64,000 nt of DNA from Meishania sp964351985 (GCA_964351985.1 CAYGPR010000005.1:1-64000); one strand, 5' to 3'. Shown: positions 36,176 through 45,594, counted from the stretch's first letter. Notes: generated by a model from the letters alone, not told the origin. Numbers and translations: made by a program.

Positions 36176-37279
36176 ATGAAACAAATGGCCACTAAAAAAT
36201 TTATATTGTCTAGCTTTCTATTGGCAATAACCACGTACCATGTCGCTGCACAAGAAATGAGTTTTGAAGAGTACAATCCCAAACCTACACTCGTCGTACC
36301 TGAGAACCCTAAAGAACGCGCAAAATTTCCTTTTATCGATGTACATAGCCATCAACGTGATATGTCGGCTAGCGGTCTGACGAAACTTGTAGAAGACATG
36401 GATAAATTGAATGAGGCCGTCATGGTCAATTTAAGTGGCGGATCTGGGGCCAGTCTTCAAGAAAAGATAGCGAGTATTAAAAATAATTATCCCAATCGTT
36501 TTGTGGTTTTTGCGAATGTTGATTTTGATGGGGTTGGTGAGTCCGGTTGGACAGAAAATGCCGTCGCCCAACTCGAAGCCGATATAAAAGCTGGGGCAAA
36601 AGGTTTAAAAGTATATAAGAGTTTGGGGTTACGAAATACAGATTCCGATGGAAAGCGTTTGGCCATCGATGACCCTAGATTGGACCCAATTTGGGCAAAA
36701 TGTGGCGAATTGGGCGTACCGGTATTGATTCATGCAGCCGATCCGAAATCGTTTTGGGATTCTATGGATTCGGATAATGAACGATGGTTGGAATTAAAGA
36801 CCCATTCAAGAAGAAAGCGTTCTGATACGGATCCCGCACCTTGGCAGCAGATTATCGATGAACAGCACCGCATGTTCAGAAAACACCCCAACACCAAATT
36901 TATCAACGCCCATATGGGCTGGTACGCGAATAATTTAGGCAAATTAGGCCAGCTATTGGATGAAATACCGAACATGAGCGTGGGTATTGCTGCGGTCATT
37001 GCCGAATTGGGCAGACAACCTAAGAACGCAAAAGCCTTCTTTGTTAAGTACCAAGACCGTATTCTCTTTGGAAAGGACAGTTGGCAACCTTCTGAGTTTC
37101 CGACGTATTTCAGGGTGCTTGAAACGGATGACGAATACTTTCCCTATTACAAAAAATACCATGCTTTCTGGGCTATGTACGGATTGGATCTACCCGATGA
37201 TGTTTTAAAGAAAGTGTACTACAAAAATGCATTGAACCTCATTCCAGGGTTGGATCGCAGTTTGTTTCCTAACGACTAA
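36176..37279 (+). CDS. Exported amidohydrolase (amidohydrolase_2 family)
   Basis: Metal-dependent TIM-barrel hydrolase of 367 residues with signal peptide ending in HVAAQ. Metal-binding and barrel motifs are FIDVHSHQRD, VLIHAADP, NTKFINAHMGWY and RILFGKDSW. The DxH, HxxD and late Asp positions fit the amidohydrolase_2 group, which includes decarboxylases and lactonases. The start at 36176 is an ATG directly before MATKKFILSS, which is itself possible. The substrate is unknown; nothing adjacent fixes it. Confidence 0.82.
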   Translation: MKQMATKKFILSSFLLAITTYHVAAQEMSFEEYNPKPTLVVPENPKERAKFPFIDVHSHQRDMSASGLTKLVEDMDKLNEAVMVNLSGGSGASLQEKIASIKNNYPNRFVVFANVDFDGVGESGWTENAVAQLEADIKAGAKGLKVYKSLGLRNTDSDGKRLAIDDPRLDPIWAKCGELGVPVLIHAADPKSFWDSMDSDNERWLELKTHSRRKRSDTDPAPWQQIIDEQHRMFRKHPNTKFINAHMGWYANNLGKLGQLLDEIPNMSVGIAAVIAELGRQPKNAKAFFVKYQDRILFGKDSWQPSEFPTYFRVLETDDEYFPYYKKYHAFWAMYGLDLPDDVLKKVYYKNALNLIPGLDRSLFPND

Positions 37280-37366
37280 ATTTTAAAAACAGTTTAACTT
37301 TAATTTGTTGCAAATTTATGCGAAAGACACGAGATTGTAGGAATTAACCCCTAAAATCTTGTTATC

Positions 37367-38383
37367 ATGTGCGATAAACACCATTGTTTTATAATTCCTC
37401 CCCATATATTGGAAGAATTGGCGAGACGCGGAAGTACTTCCTGTAAGAAAACCTTGAACGACACACATCGAATCCTTCAAAAAAGAAATACTATCCTAAA
37501 TCATCTTTTGCTACGGAAAATCGGAGCAGGTGACGGTAATCGTTCTATTTATGATTCTCAAAATAAATACGAACAGCGCGTAGAGTTGGCACGAAGAGAA
37601 GGGGAGGAGGCTACTGAAGATCAAGTTGTGAACAAATCATACGATACCTCAGGTTTCGTACGCGAGTATTTCAAGAGCACCTTCGACTTGAATTCGGTCG
37701 ATAACAAGGGTTTGGAACTTATTTCTAACGTTCATTATGGTAAGGATTATAACAACGCCTATTGGGACGGGGACGAAATGACCTATGGTGATGGCGATAA
37801 TAGGGAGTTCAAAGATTTTGCCAGTGCCGTCGATGTGGTCGCCCATGAATTGATGCACGGTGTCACCCAATTTTTGGCAAACCTTGAATATCGAAGTCAG
37901 TCAGGCGCATTGAACGAACATTTTTCAGATGTTTTCGGCACCATTGTCAAACAAAAGTACTTAAATCAAGACATTGAAGATGCCGATTGGCTTATTGGTG
38001 ATACCGTTGTCACCGAAACTTTTCCGGGCGTGGCGATACGGTCGATGAAAGCTCCCGGTACGGCGAATGATTTTGATGCCCAACCCGACCATATGGATAA
38101 CTATTATTCCGGCAGCGCAGATAATCAAGGGGTACATATTAATTCGGGAATACCGAACAAAGCTTTTTATTTAAGTGCAATTGAAATCGGTATCGATGAC
38201 TGTGCTTTGATTTGGTTCGAAACCCTAAAAATACTTTGGCGTACCGCTGATTTCAACGATATGTTGGAAAAGATTTTGGAGACCAGCGATCGTTTGATAA
38301 ACGAAGACAAGATTCGTAGTTCGGCTTCCAAAGTGGTTTCCGAAAGCTTCGCGTCCGTCGGGTTAGTTCAAGTGATAACATGA
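37367..38383 (+). CDS. Protealysin-type M4 metalloprotease
   Basis: Thermolysin-family zinc protease of 338 residues, shorter than thermolysin precursors and without a classical signal. The N-terminus MCDKHHCFIIPPHILEELA resembles the short protealysin propeptide with its PP motif. Zinc ligands are His160 and His164 in AHELMHGVT with catalytic Glu161, then Glu184 in NEHFSD; the transition-state His257 is in GVHINSG. The gene after it encodes an emfourin-like inhibitor. Protealysins act inside or leave the cell by unknown routes. Confidence 0.93.
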   Translation: MCDKHHCFIIPPHILEELARRGSTSCKKTLNDTHRILQKRNTILNHLLLRKIGAGDGNRSIYDSQNKYEQRVELARREGEEATEDQVVNKSYDTSGFVREYFKSTFDLNSVDNKGLELISNVHYGKDYNNAYWDGDEMTYGDGDNREFKDFASAVDVVAHELMHGVTQFLANLEYRSQSGALNEHFSDVFGTIVKQKYLNQDIEDADWLIGDTVVTETFPGVAIRSMKAPGTANDFDAQPDHMDNYYSGSADNQGVHINSGIPNKAFYLSAIEIGIDDCALIWFETLKILWRTADFNDMLEKILETSDRLINEDKIRSSASKVVSESFASVGLVQVIT

Positions 38384-38469
38384 AATGAGCCATATCAATC
38401 TCCGATACCAACCAAAATGTTGATCGGCTAATTACATCTGACCTTTAAAAACCGAATAAATATCAACTG

Positions 38470-38718
38470 ATGAAATACGAAATTTTTGTCGAGGGCGGTT
38501 TTACCGGAATCCCCAAAAAATATGAAGGAAATATCAATATGTCAGAGGAAAGTGCATTACGATTGCTCGATTTGATGAACAATCCCAATCCTTTGGATAA
38601 TGCAATCAAGGATGGATTTCTTTATCATGTTACCCTGTTCGATTCCGAAAAAACCATCGAAGCCCAATTCGATGAAAAGACACTTCCCCCTATCATAAGA
38701 CAATTAATGACAAGGTAG
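38470..38718 (+). CDS. Emfourin-like inhibitor of the M4 protease
   Basis: Small protein of 82 residues starting MKYEIFVEGGFTGIPKKYEG, with the end TLPPIIRQLMTR. The GGFTGIP opening and LPPxxxxLm ending match my recollection of emfourin, the intracellular inhibitor of protealysin. It lies 86 bp downstream of the protealysin gene on the same strand. It probably binds and blocks the active site until the protease is exported or needed. The assignment rests on motif and context, not a search. Confidence 0.8.
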   Translation: MKYEIFVEGGFTGIPKKYEGNINMSEESALRLLDLMNNPNPLDNAIKDGFLYHVTLFDSEKTIEAQFDEKTLPPIIRQLMTR

Positions 38719-38813
38719 AAGATACTTGTTTAACCTACTTTCTAAAAAAATAACCCTCAATTGTGATTTTTTTACATTGAGGGTTACTAATACCCTGAAA
38801 CCAATCCAAATTT

Positions 38814-39299
38814 ATGGACAAGGAATCGGAATTCATCCGAATCATTAAACAGCATCAAGGGGTTATTTTTAAAATAACCACCTTCTATACCGACAATAAA
38901 GTAGATCAGCAAGACCTCTACCAAGACATCGTGTACCAACTATGGAAGTCTTTCGAATCCTTTCGTGGGGAGGCCAAAATAAGTACATGGATGTATCGTA
39001 TTGCCTTGAATACAGCATTGACCAGAATAAGGAAGGGTAAAAGGAAAGGATATTCGGTGTCCATAGATAAAGTGGTCTTAGAACAAACCGAAAACTACGA
39101 CCCAGAATTTGAAGAACGCCTAAGGAAGCTATATCATCAAATCGGGCAACTCAATGTGCTCGAAAAAGCTATTATGCTATTGTTGCTGGAAGGGAAAAAG
39201 TATAAAGAAATTGCCAAAATAACAGGATTAACATCCAGTAATGTGGGCACACGTATATCGCGCATCAAAGAGAAGTTAAAATCACAGCTAAAAGAGTAA
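38814..39299 (+). CDS. ECF-type sigma factor
   Basis: Alternative sigma factor of 161 residues. Region 2 has YTDNKVDQQDLYQDIVYQLW and WMYRIALNTA; region 4 (about 110-160) is a helix-turn-helix with EGKKYKEIAKITGLTSSNVG. It lacks region 3, as ECF factors do. The next gene, 4 bp downstream, encodes a small membrane protein that could be its anti-sigma partner. The target promoter and signal are not visible. Confidence 0.93.
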   Translation: MDKESEFIRIIKQHQGVIFKITTFYTDNKVDQQDLYQDIVYQLWKSFESFRGEAKISTWMYRIALNTALTRIRKGKRKGYSVSIDKVVLEQTENYDPEFEERLRKLYHQIGQLNVLEKAIMLLLLEGKKYKEIAKITGLTSSNVGTRISRIKEKLKSQLKE

Positions 39300-39303
39300 G
39301 GTT

Positions 39304-39909
39304 ATGGAAATAGAAGAAATACAAGCTACTTGGTCAAAACTGAGCAGTGAACTGGAACAACAAAAGAAACTGACAAATAAAATCATTCTACAAATGACAC
39401 AAGAACGCTATTCTAATAAATTCAGTACCATAACCCGGGTAGAAACGATCGGAGCAATCATATGTTTCGCTTGCGCCGTATATATAGGTTTAAATTTTTT
39501 GAAGTTGGACACTTGGTATCTATTGATCTGTGGGGTATTTACATTGGCCTTCTTACTGGTTATGCCCGTTTTAGTATTGAGATCACTGAATAAAATACGG
39601 AACCTTACCATTTCGAACAAAACGTTCAAAGAGACGTTGTTGGACTATTCAAAGGAGAAAAAATACCTATTGGCATTACAGAGGTTTGGTATTTATGCCA
39701 GCTTTTTACTAATGTTCACCACGGCGGCGGTGTTTTCAAAACTATTCAACGGCAAAGACTTTTTTATGGTCGAAAGAGATCCGATAGTATATGGTGTTAT
39801 GGTTTTGGCAATCGCCTTCATCTTCTTTTTTTCCAGATGGGGATTGCGTAGTTATCAAAACATTACGGATTCTGCGGAACGAATATTAAAAGAGCTTGAT
39901 ACCGAATAG
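39304..39909 (+). CDS. Membrane protein, possible ECF anti-sigma partner
   Basis: Protein of 201 residues with a soluble N-terminal helical part (about 1-40), two hydrophobic segments near 50-90 and two more near 130-180, then a short cytoplasmic tail. The N-terminus MEIEEIQATWSKL resembles no classical zinc anti-sigma domain and lacks the HxxxCxxC motif. Close spacing to the sigma gene suggests partnership. Its stop codon is immediately followed by that of the leftward GntR gene, so the two transcripts converge without spacer. Confidence 0.65.
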   Translation: MEIEEIQATWSKLSSELEQQKKLTNKIILQMTQERYSNKFSTITRVETIGAIICFACAVYIGLNFLKLDTWYLLICGVFTLAFLLVMPVLVLRSLNKIRNLTISNKTFKETLLDYSKEKKYLLALQRFGIYASFLLMFTTAAVFSKLFNGKDFFMVERDPIVYGVMVLAIAFIFFFSRWGLRSYQNITDSAERILKELDTE

Positions 39910-40545
39910 CTAACGCTGTAAAACAAGTTGCTTGTCAACATAGTCTAAAATAAGCATCCAGTTCATCTTAAGGATTAATGCAGCGGTGGGAACGTTATCG
40001 TCCTCAATCGCCGATATGATGCCGTCATGCTGATTATCGGACTTGTCGTATATCGTTTTGTCCGACATCAAAGCCATCTCATAAAAGAAAATACGGGTTT
40101 TCAAATCGGTCAGGATCTGTTGGGCAAGGGCGTTCTCGTAGTGTCTTGTGAGCAAACGATGGAATTCAAGCTTTGCGGTAATACGGCCCAGTGTATCCGT
40201 AGCCGATTTAAAAGCATTTTGTTGTTCCCGCAAATCTTCGACACAGGTAGGAAAAAATACCGAGTTCTCGATGGCCATTACCTCTAGGTCGGCAACAAGT
40301 TCGTAAAGGTCCTTTGCTTCGGCACGGTTCGGTTCTGCAATGATGAAGCCCCTATTGGGCACGGCTTCGATGATCCGTGCCTGTTGTAGTTGGGTGAGTG
40401 CCTCGCGGATAGGAGTTACACTGACATCCAATTTTCTTGAAAGTGCCGCCAAATTAATGGTACGCCCGCCTTGAAGTCGGCCACGCATCATTTCCTTGAG
40501 TAAATGTTCACGCACCCTGTCCCTTAAGATGGTTTTAGTCGGCAT
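39910..40545 (-). CDS. GntR-family regulator, FCD/FadR type
   Basis: Transcription factor of 211 residues. The winged-helix DNA-binding domain (about 5-70) contains INLAALSRKLDVSVTPIREA; the C-terminal FCD ligand-binding domain has the pattern expected for an acid ligand. A perfect 20-bp palindrome lies 13 bp before its start, so it probably represses itself and perhaps the divergent DUF3052 gene. FCD regulators usually sense sugar acids or carboxylates. No metabolic gene adjoins it here; the carbohydrate cluster at 57589 is distant. Confidence 0.9.
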   Translation of the reverse strand: MPTKTILRDRVREHLLKEMMRGRLQGGRTINLAALSRKLDVSVTPIREALTQLQQARIIEAVPNRGFIIAEPNRAEAKDLYELVADLEVMAIENSVFFPTCVEDLREQQNAFKSATDTLGRITAKLEFHRLLTRHYENALAQQILTDLKTRIFFYEMALMSDKTIYDKSDNQHDGIISAIEDDNVPTAALILKMNWMLILDYVDKQLVLQR

Positions 40546-40558
40546 AGCGTCAAATATA

Positions 40559-40578
40559 ATAAATCGTATACGATTTAT
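40559..40578. promoter_or_regulatory. Perfect palindrome, likely GntR operator
   Basis: ATAAATCGTATACGATTTAT is fully self-complementary. It lies between the divergent GntR (start 40545) and DUF3052 (start 40647) genes. A centre of GTATAC fits known FCD-type GntR operators. Binding would cover the GntR promoter. Confidence 0.75.
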
Positions 40579-40646
40579 CCAAATTAATAGGTGAAGATGT
40601 AAACTTTTTCCGATGTTTTGATAGCGGGCTTACTTTACATATTTTT

Positions 40647-41066
40647 ATGAACATGACTTTGAGCGGATATTCGGGAACACCTTTGGTGAAGAAACTAGGC
40701 ATTAAAGAGGGTTTTCATGTACTTTTTGTTAACGAACCTGACCATTATCATGAATTGCTGATCGATTGCCCTCCAATACATTTTTCTAAATCGAAAATCT
40801 CGGAAACAATCGACTTCATTCATCTGTTTTGCACGAAGATTTTAAGATTTGAGGAAGTTTCGCTCCGAGTCAAACCTTTGCTCAAAAAAAATGGTATGCT
40901 CTGGGTAAGCTGGCCTAAAGGTAGTTCGAAGATCGAAACAGATTTATCAAGGGATTACATAAGAATATTCCTGCTGAACAAGGGTCTGGTAGATGTAAAA
41001 GTCTGTGCAATCGATTCAGATTGGAGCGGATTAAAGTTCGTTTACAGGGTAAAAGACCGAAAATAA
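40647..41066 (+). CDS. DUF3052 family protein
   Basis: Cytoplasmic protein of 139 residues. It has the DUF3052 opening GYSGTPLVKKLGIKEGF, a central acidic strand region and a C-terminal WSGLKFVYRV segment. The central part, MLWVSWPKGSSK, recalls the family's WPK loop. The family is of unknown function. It is divergent from the GntR gene and may be governed by the palindrome between them. Confidence 0.78.
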   Translation: MNMTLSGYSGTPLVKKLGIKEGFHVLFVNEPDHYHELLIDCPPIHFSKSKISETIDFIHLFCTKILRFEEVSLRVKPLLKKNGMLWVSWPKGSSKIETDLSRDYIRIFLLNKGLVDVKVCAIDSDWSGLKFVYRVKDRK

Positions 41067-41301
41067 TAGCATCTTCCTCAATTTTATGGCAAAGTATTTG
41101 CATTCAACACTGCTCGAACCTATCTTTGAAGAGTTACGCAATTTGCCCTATCTTTAATAATGGGTGTCGTAACTGCTTATTGTTCCACTGAATAGATTGC
41201 TTCGGTTACCAATCATTACAATTGTCGATTCCCGCATATTCGTTTAGTATACCAATAGCTGCCTTAAATGGCAAAATAGTATAAATTAAATTTGATAATG
41301 A

Positions 41302-41751
41302 ATGGCGAGAGCACAAGAAACGTATGGTAAAAAAGAACGTGAAAAAAAACGTTTAAAAAAGCGCGAAGAAAAACAAAAAAAGAAAGAAGCCCGGAAAGCT
41401 AGCGCTACGGGTGGTGGATTGGAAAATATGCTCGTTTATGTTGATGAGAACGGACATTTTACCGATACTCCACCAGATCCATCCAAAAAAGTTAAAGTTG
41501 ATGCCGAAAGTATTGTACTAGGCATTCCTAAAAAAGAAGAGCAAGAGCCCGAAGACCCTATTAGAAAAGGGAAGGTATCTTTTTTTGACGATTCAAAAGG
41601 CTTTGGTTTTATCATCGATGCCGAAAATTCCGAAAAATATTTTGTACATGTAAGTGGCCTAATCGATGAGATTGCCGAAAACGACAAAGTTTCCTTCGAG
41701 TTGGAGAAAGGTATGAAAGGTTTAAATGCAGTTCGAGTAAAGAAGACCTAA
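41302..41751 (+). CDS. Cold-shock-domain protein with basic N-terminal extension
   Basis: Nucleic-acid-binding protein of 149 residues. A very basic stretch (about 1-35, Lys/Arg/Glu-rich) and a short linker precede a C-terminal cold-shock domain (about 85-148) with RNP1-like KGFGFI and RNP2-like YFVHVS. The long charged N-terminus is typical of the flavobacterial version and absent from E. coli CspA. It likely binds single-stranded RNA. No promoter or operator is seen within the preceding 235 bp. Confidence 0.88.
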   Translation: MARAQETYGKKEREKKRLKKREEKQKKKEARKASATGGGLENMLVYVDENGHFTDTPPDPSKKVKVDAESIVLGIPKKEEQEPEDPIRKGKVSFFDDSKGFGFIIDAENSEKYFVHVSGLIDEIAENDKVSFELEKGMKGLNAVRVKKT

Positions 41752-42106
41752 GATATTTTTCTAAAAAAGTAGATAGTTGTTTCTTTAATACATTTGGCCA
41801 TATATTTTCTTGTGTCCTTATTTGGTCCTTGCGCATTATTACCACTATCTAAACCCCTGAATCACCAATAATTTCAAATATACTTACAAACCGAGCCAAT
41901 CCATAAAATCATTACACCGGGTTCTTTTGTAGAAATGATATTCTTAATTTTATTTATCTTTAAGTATTATTTTATAATACTGGCGACAGATAAAAATCGA
42001 CCATGATTCCCCAAATCAGTGTTGCTGAAGGTCAAATGACCAGAAGTTTGCTATGAACGTTTAAGCCTGAAAGGGCTCAGACCTATTTTGACGTAAAAGA
42101 AAGTTT
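41752..42106. other. Intergenic region without a recognised gene
   Basis: This is a 355-bp AT-rich spacer. I find no ORF with coding character, no tRNA-like fold and no strong hairpin. The sequence AAACCCCTGAATC resembles the leader AAACCCCTGAACC found before the small ORF at 10957, but its meaning is not clear. Confidence 0.5.
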
Positions 42107-43333
42107 ATGTTGGGCAAATCCCCATTCCCGCAATTTGTTCTTATGGCATTGATGGCACTTTCATGTTTGGCGCAAGCACCATCTTGTCCTTCTCTTATAC
42201 TGCCATCTGATGGGGCCACCGGTGTATCCATTTCAACGAATCTTGAATGGGAACAAGTGGACAACGCTACTAGTTATATACTTTCGGTAGGTTTATCACC
42301 GACCGGTAATGAGATTTTGAACGCTGAGGACGTTGGTGATGTAACGTCGTATGATTTAACGGAAAACCTCCCTCTTTTTCAACTGATATATGTACGTATA
42401 GTTCCTTATAATCAGCCCAGTAATATTTATGGAACCTGTTCCGTAGTATCGTTTACCACAGGAGATTCTTCTGCCCCCCAATGCACTGAAATAATTAACC
42501 CAACTGACGGCGATGAACTGGTTTCGGTTACGGCAAACATTACATGGATACGCAATTTTAGCGCCACGGGATATTATATGAGTGTTTATGAGGGCGATCC
42601 GAACGGTATCGTGATTTGGGACAACTTTGATGTGGGTAACGGTACCAATTTCAAACCGCCCGATTTCAAACCAAGAACACTATATTTCGTAACTATTACG
42701 CCTCGCAACGAATCGGGTCCCGCCGTAGGCTGCAATCCAATTTCATTCACTACGGGGGATGGTCCCATGTTACCATTTTGTACCGAATTGATTTCACCTG
42801 AAGACGGTTCGGTCGACGTACCTGTGGATACAACTCTGGAATGGGCACAAGTAACAGGGGTAGATGGCTATTTGATATCTGTGGGTACAACGCCTAGAGG
42901 TACTGATATCGTTGATAATGAAGATGTTGGCAATAATACTTCTTACCAGTTAATGGACAACTTACCCATAGGTCAGCGAATTTATGTATTGATAACGCCC
43001 TATGAGGGACTACTGCAGGCCGAAAATTGTTTGATTACCTCTTTTACGGTCGAAGGTCCACCTACCGATGAAATTGAGAATATCGTGCCTAGTTTTTTTA
43101 CCCCGAACAACGATAATTTTAATGATGAGTTCATAGTTCGATCGTCACAAAATATAACCGTTCAAAATATTTCTATTTTTGACCGTTTCGGAAAATTATT
43201 GAAACAACTTTCCCCAGACCAACCTTGGAACGGTACGTTTAACGGACAAAGGCTTCCTTCCGGTACGTATTGGTATTCCTTGGATATTCTGAATGCACCC
43301 GATATACGCGGCTATTTTTTGTTAAAGCGTTAA
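42107..43333 (+). CDS. T9SS cargo protein with three Ig/FN3-like repeats and type B sorting domain
   Basis: Secreted protein of 408 residues with a signal peptide. Three repeats of about 95 residues follow, each starting with Cys-x-x-(L/I)-(I/S/N)-P-x-(D/E)-G and holding a second Cys near its end, which suggests one disulfide per domain. The C-terminal 85 residues (IVPSFFTPNNDNFNDEF, IFDRFGKLLKQL, GTYWYSLDI) form a gliding-motility-associated type B sorting domain used by the type IX secretion system. An adhesin-like surface role is likely. The window has no T9SS machinery gene. Confidence 0.9.
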   Translation: MLGKSPFPQFVLMALMALSCLAQAPSCPSLILPSDGATGVSISTNLEWEQVDNATSYILSVGLSPTGNEILNAEDVGDVTSYDLTENLPLFQLIYVRIVPYNQPSNIYGTCSVVSFTTGDSSAPQCTEIINPTDGDELVSVTANITWIRNFSATGYYMSVYEGDPNGIVIWDNFDVGNGTNFKPPDFKPRTLYFVTITPRNESGPAVGCNPISFTTGDGPMLPFCTELISPEDGSVDVPVDTTLEWAQVTGVDGYLISVGTTPRGTDIVDNEDVGNNTSYQLMDNLPIGQRIYVLITPYEGLLQAENCLITSFTVEGPPTDEIENIVPSFFTPNNDNFNDEFIVRSSQNITVQNISIFDRFGKLLKQLSPDQPWNGTFNGQRLPSGTYWYSLDILNAPDIRGYFLLKR

Positions 43334-43530
43334 TTCTATTTTCATTTCGGTTCAACATATTCTTTCATAATCGGTATTTTGCCATAGATTGTTAGGAAAT
43401 AACCCAAAAAGTTTCCTTGTTAAGTTGTAATAGAAATGTAAAGATTCTGTTATATTAACGTTAGCCAATTGTTTTAATGGAAAAGTCACAAATAAGAAGT
43501 TTCCGTTTTTTTGGCTAGTATTTGAATGGT

Positions 43531-44283
43531 ATGCAGAAAGAAATAGAGCAATCACTTCTTAATTTTAGTCCGATATCTTTGGAAGATATGGAAAACGTAT
43601 CCTTGTTGAAAAGAACCGATACCAAATTCATTCTACACATAAAACAGCTAATTAGCATACTCGAAGCGGTAAAGGATTCTTATTATGTGTTAGAGATTGA
43701 AGACGTGCGCATAAGCACTTATGAATCTTTATATTATGATACCGCAGGAAATAGGTTTTACAAAAGCCATCACAACGGTAAGATAAGAAGGGCCAAAATA
43801 AGAAAACGAAGGTATAAAGAGTCAGGGATTACCTTTTTAGAGGTAAAGCAAAAAAACGGAAAGGGAAATACCGATAAAATCCGTACCCCAATTTCTGATT
43901 TTGATGCAGAACTCCATGAAGTGTCAAAAAAGTTTTTGAACGAAACGATACCGATGAAGGAGAGTATCTCCACTACGCTAAAAAATTCATTCAAACGTAT
44001 TACCCTGGTAAGCAAAAAAGATAAAGAACGGGTAACAATCGACTTTGGCATCAAGTACAAGAATGAAAAGCGGAAAAAGTCTTTTAAACAATTGGTTATT
44101 ATTGAGGTTAAGCAAGAAAGACTTGATAGAAACTCACCTATGATCACCGTTTTGAAATCCATTGGAAATAACCCTGAGCGAATAAGCAAATACTGCTTAG
44201 GCATGGTTTCACTTAATAAAGACTTGAAATACAATATTTTCAAGAAAAAAATACTTCGAATCAACAAACTGACCACGGCATAA
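43531..44283 (+). CDS. VTC-domain protein (CYTH-like polyphosphate polymerase family)
   Basis: Protein of 250 residues from the ATG at 43531; a TTG nine bases earlier is an alternative. The basic tunnel motifs are KRTDTKFIL, YYDTAGN, KIRRAKIRKRRY, FLEVKQKN and IIEVKQERLDRN. Such domains bind phosphate chains and, in yeast Vtc4, make polyphosphate from ATP. The next genes encode DUF4956 and DUF2490 proteins, an arrangement seen in other Bacteroidota. Whether it makes polyphosphate or binds nucleotides is not known. Confidence 0.82.
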   Translation: MQKEIEQSLLNFSPISLEDMENVSLLKRTDTKFILHIKQLISILEAVKDSYYVLEIEDVRISTYESLYYDTAGNRFYKSHHNGKIRRAKIRKRRYKESGITFLEVKQKNGKGNTDKIRTPISDFDAELHEVSKKFLNETIPMKESISTTLKNSFKRITLVSKKDKERVTIDFGIKYKNEKRKKSFKQLVIIEVKQERLDRNSPMITVLKSIGNNPERISKYCLGMVSLNKDLKYNIFKKKILRINKLTTA

Positions 44284-44284
44284 T

Positions 44285-44911
44285 ATGGAATTTCTTGACA
44301 TCCCACTTTTTGATAATGATTTTAATAAAATGTTGGTTCGATTTTTAATCAACCTTGTTTTTTTGACCTTGATTATCAGATGGTTATACTACAAAAATTC
44401 AAAGCGTAAAGACTATGTGTTTACGTACTATATGATCAGTTTTATCGTCTTCTTTTTGTGCTTTACGCTAAAGAAGTATGAATTGGATATTGGTATGGCC
44501 CTCGGGCTTTTTGCAATTTTCGGAATAATAAGATATCGAACAGATCCCATAGCTATTAAAGAAATGACCTATCTGTTCGTGGTCATCGGGGTTTCGGTCG
44601 TGAATTCTTTGGCCAATAAGAAAATGAGCTATGCCGAAATTATTGGGGCCAATGTGATAATTGTAGCGGCGATTGCCATAATAGAACGGGTGTGGCTTCT
44701 AAAGCATGAGGTTTCAAAAGAAATCATTTATGAAAAAATTGAAAATATACATCCGCGTAATCGAGCCATTTTAAAAGAAGACCTTGAAGCTAGAACAGGG
44801 CTCCACATCAATAAAATAATGATTGGTGACATTGACTTCTTAAGGGATACCGCCATTGTAACCATTTACTATTACATGGGTCAAAACGATTCAGTTAATT
44901 CGAAAAAATGA
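44285..44911 (+). CDS. DUF4956 membrane protein
   Basis: Protein of 208 residues with about four or five hydrophobic segments in its first 140 residues and a soluble C-terminal domain (about 145-208) containing RAILKEDLEARTGLHI. It matches DUF4956, commonly encoded beside VTC proteins. It probably forms a membrane partner for the polyphosphate-type enzyme. Start and stop are each within 4 bp of the neighbouring genes, indicating an operon. Function unknown. Confidence 0.78.
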   Translation: MEFLDIPLFDNDFNKMLVRFLINLVFLTLIIRWLYYKNSKRKDYVFTYYMISFIVFFLCFTLKKYELDIGMALGLFAIFGIIRYRTDPIAIKEMTYLFVVIGVSVVNSLANKKMSYAEIIGANVIIVAAIAIIERVWLLKHEVSKEIIYEKIENIHPRNRAILKEDLEARTGLHINKIMIGDIDFLRDTAIVTIYYYMGQNDSVNSKK

Positions 44912-45594
44912 ACAGACTCCACAAAATAATTGTCTTTATAGCTATTTCGCTAGTAACAACTATAGGTATTGCACAAGAGGAAAGCGATTGGGCATCATGG
45001 TCCAGCGTTGGTTTTGAGTATGAACCAACCAAAGATTGGGATTTTGGGGTCGAGGCAAACTACAGATTGAAAGAAGATATTTCAGTTTTAGATGAATATT
45101 TTGGTGAATTTATGGTGGGTAGAAGGCTTTTCAAGGGCTTTAAAATAAGATTGGGGCTTCGCCGCATCTGGGAGAATGATAACCGAGGAAATATACAAGG
45201 TATTGAAAGCCACTTTAGATATAATTTCGATGCTTTGTACCAAATAAAACCCGGAGACTTTGAAATAAAGTTTCGCACACGCTATCAAAACAAAAATGAA
45301 TTAGGCGTCGACGACGAACACGTGCAACGCATCCGTTTCAAGACCGGACTGGAATATAACATAGACAATTGGAAGTTGGACCCTGAAATTACAGGCGAAC
45401 TCTTGGCCCGTGTTTTCGATGAAGACGGAGACAACCCTTTAAAGTATCGGTTGAAATTTGGTACGGCTTATAAAATCAAGAACGGGGGAAGATTTAACCT
45501 TTACTACGCCATACAGCGTGATTTTGAAAAAGTCGATAGGGAGACCTTGCATATTATAGTATTTAAGTATTCTTACACCTTAGAGAGAAAATAA
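44908..45594 (+). CDS. DUF2490 outer-membrane barrel-like protein
   Basis: Exported protein of 228 residues with a signal ending GIAQ. Amphipathic strands rich in aromatic residues and repeated (F/Y)-x-(F/Y)-x-(R/K) patterns, ending FKYSYTLERK, fit DUF2490. It overlaps the DUF4956 gene by 4 bp. An outer-membrane partner in a VTC operon suggests that the product of this system is moved to or displayed at the surface. That is inference from gene order. Confidence 0.78.
   Translation: MNRLHKIIVFIAISLVTTIGIAQEESDWASWSSVGFEYEPTKDWDFGVEANYRLKEDISVLDEYFGEFMVGRRLFKGFKIRLGLRRIWENDNRGNIQGIESHFRYNFDALYQIKPGDFEIKFRTRYQNKNELGVDDEHVQRIRFKTGLEYNIDNWKLDPEITGELLARVFDEDGDNPLKYRLKFGTAYKIKNGGRFNLYYAIQRDFEKVDRETLHIIVFKYSYTLERK

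Noticed and set aside
43770..44306. 178-codon minus-strand frame across the VTC and DUF4956 genes
   Set aside because: It overlaps two genes with clear family motifs and has no start context or family match of its own.
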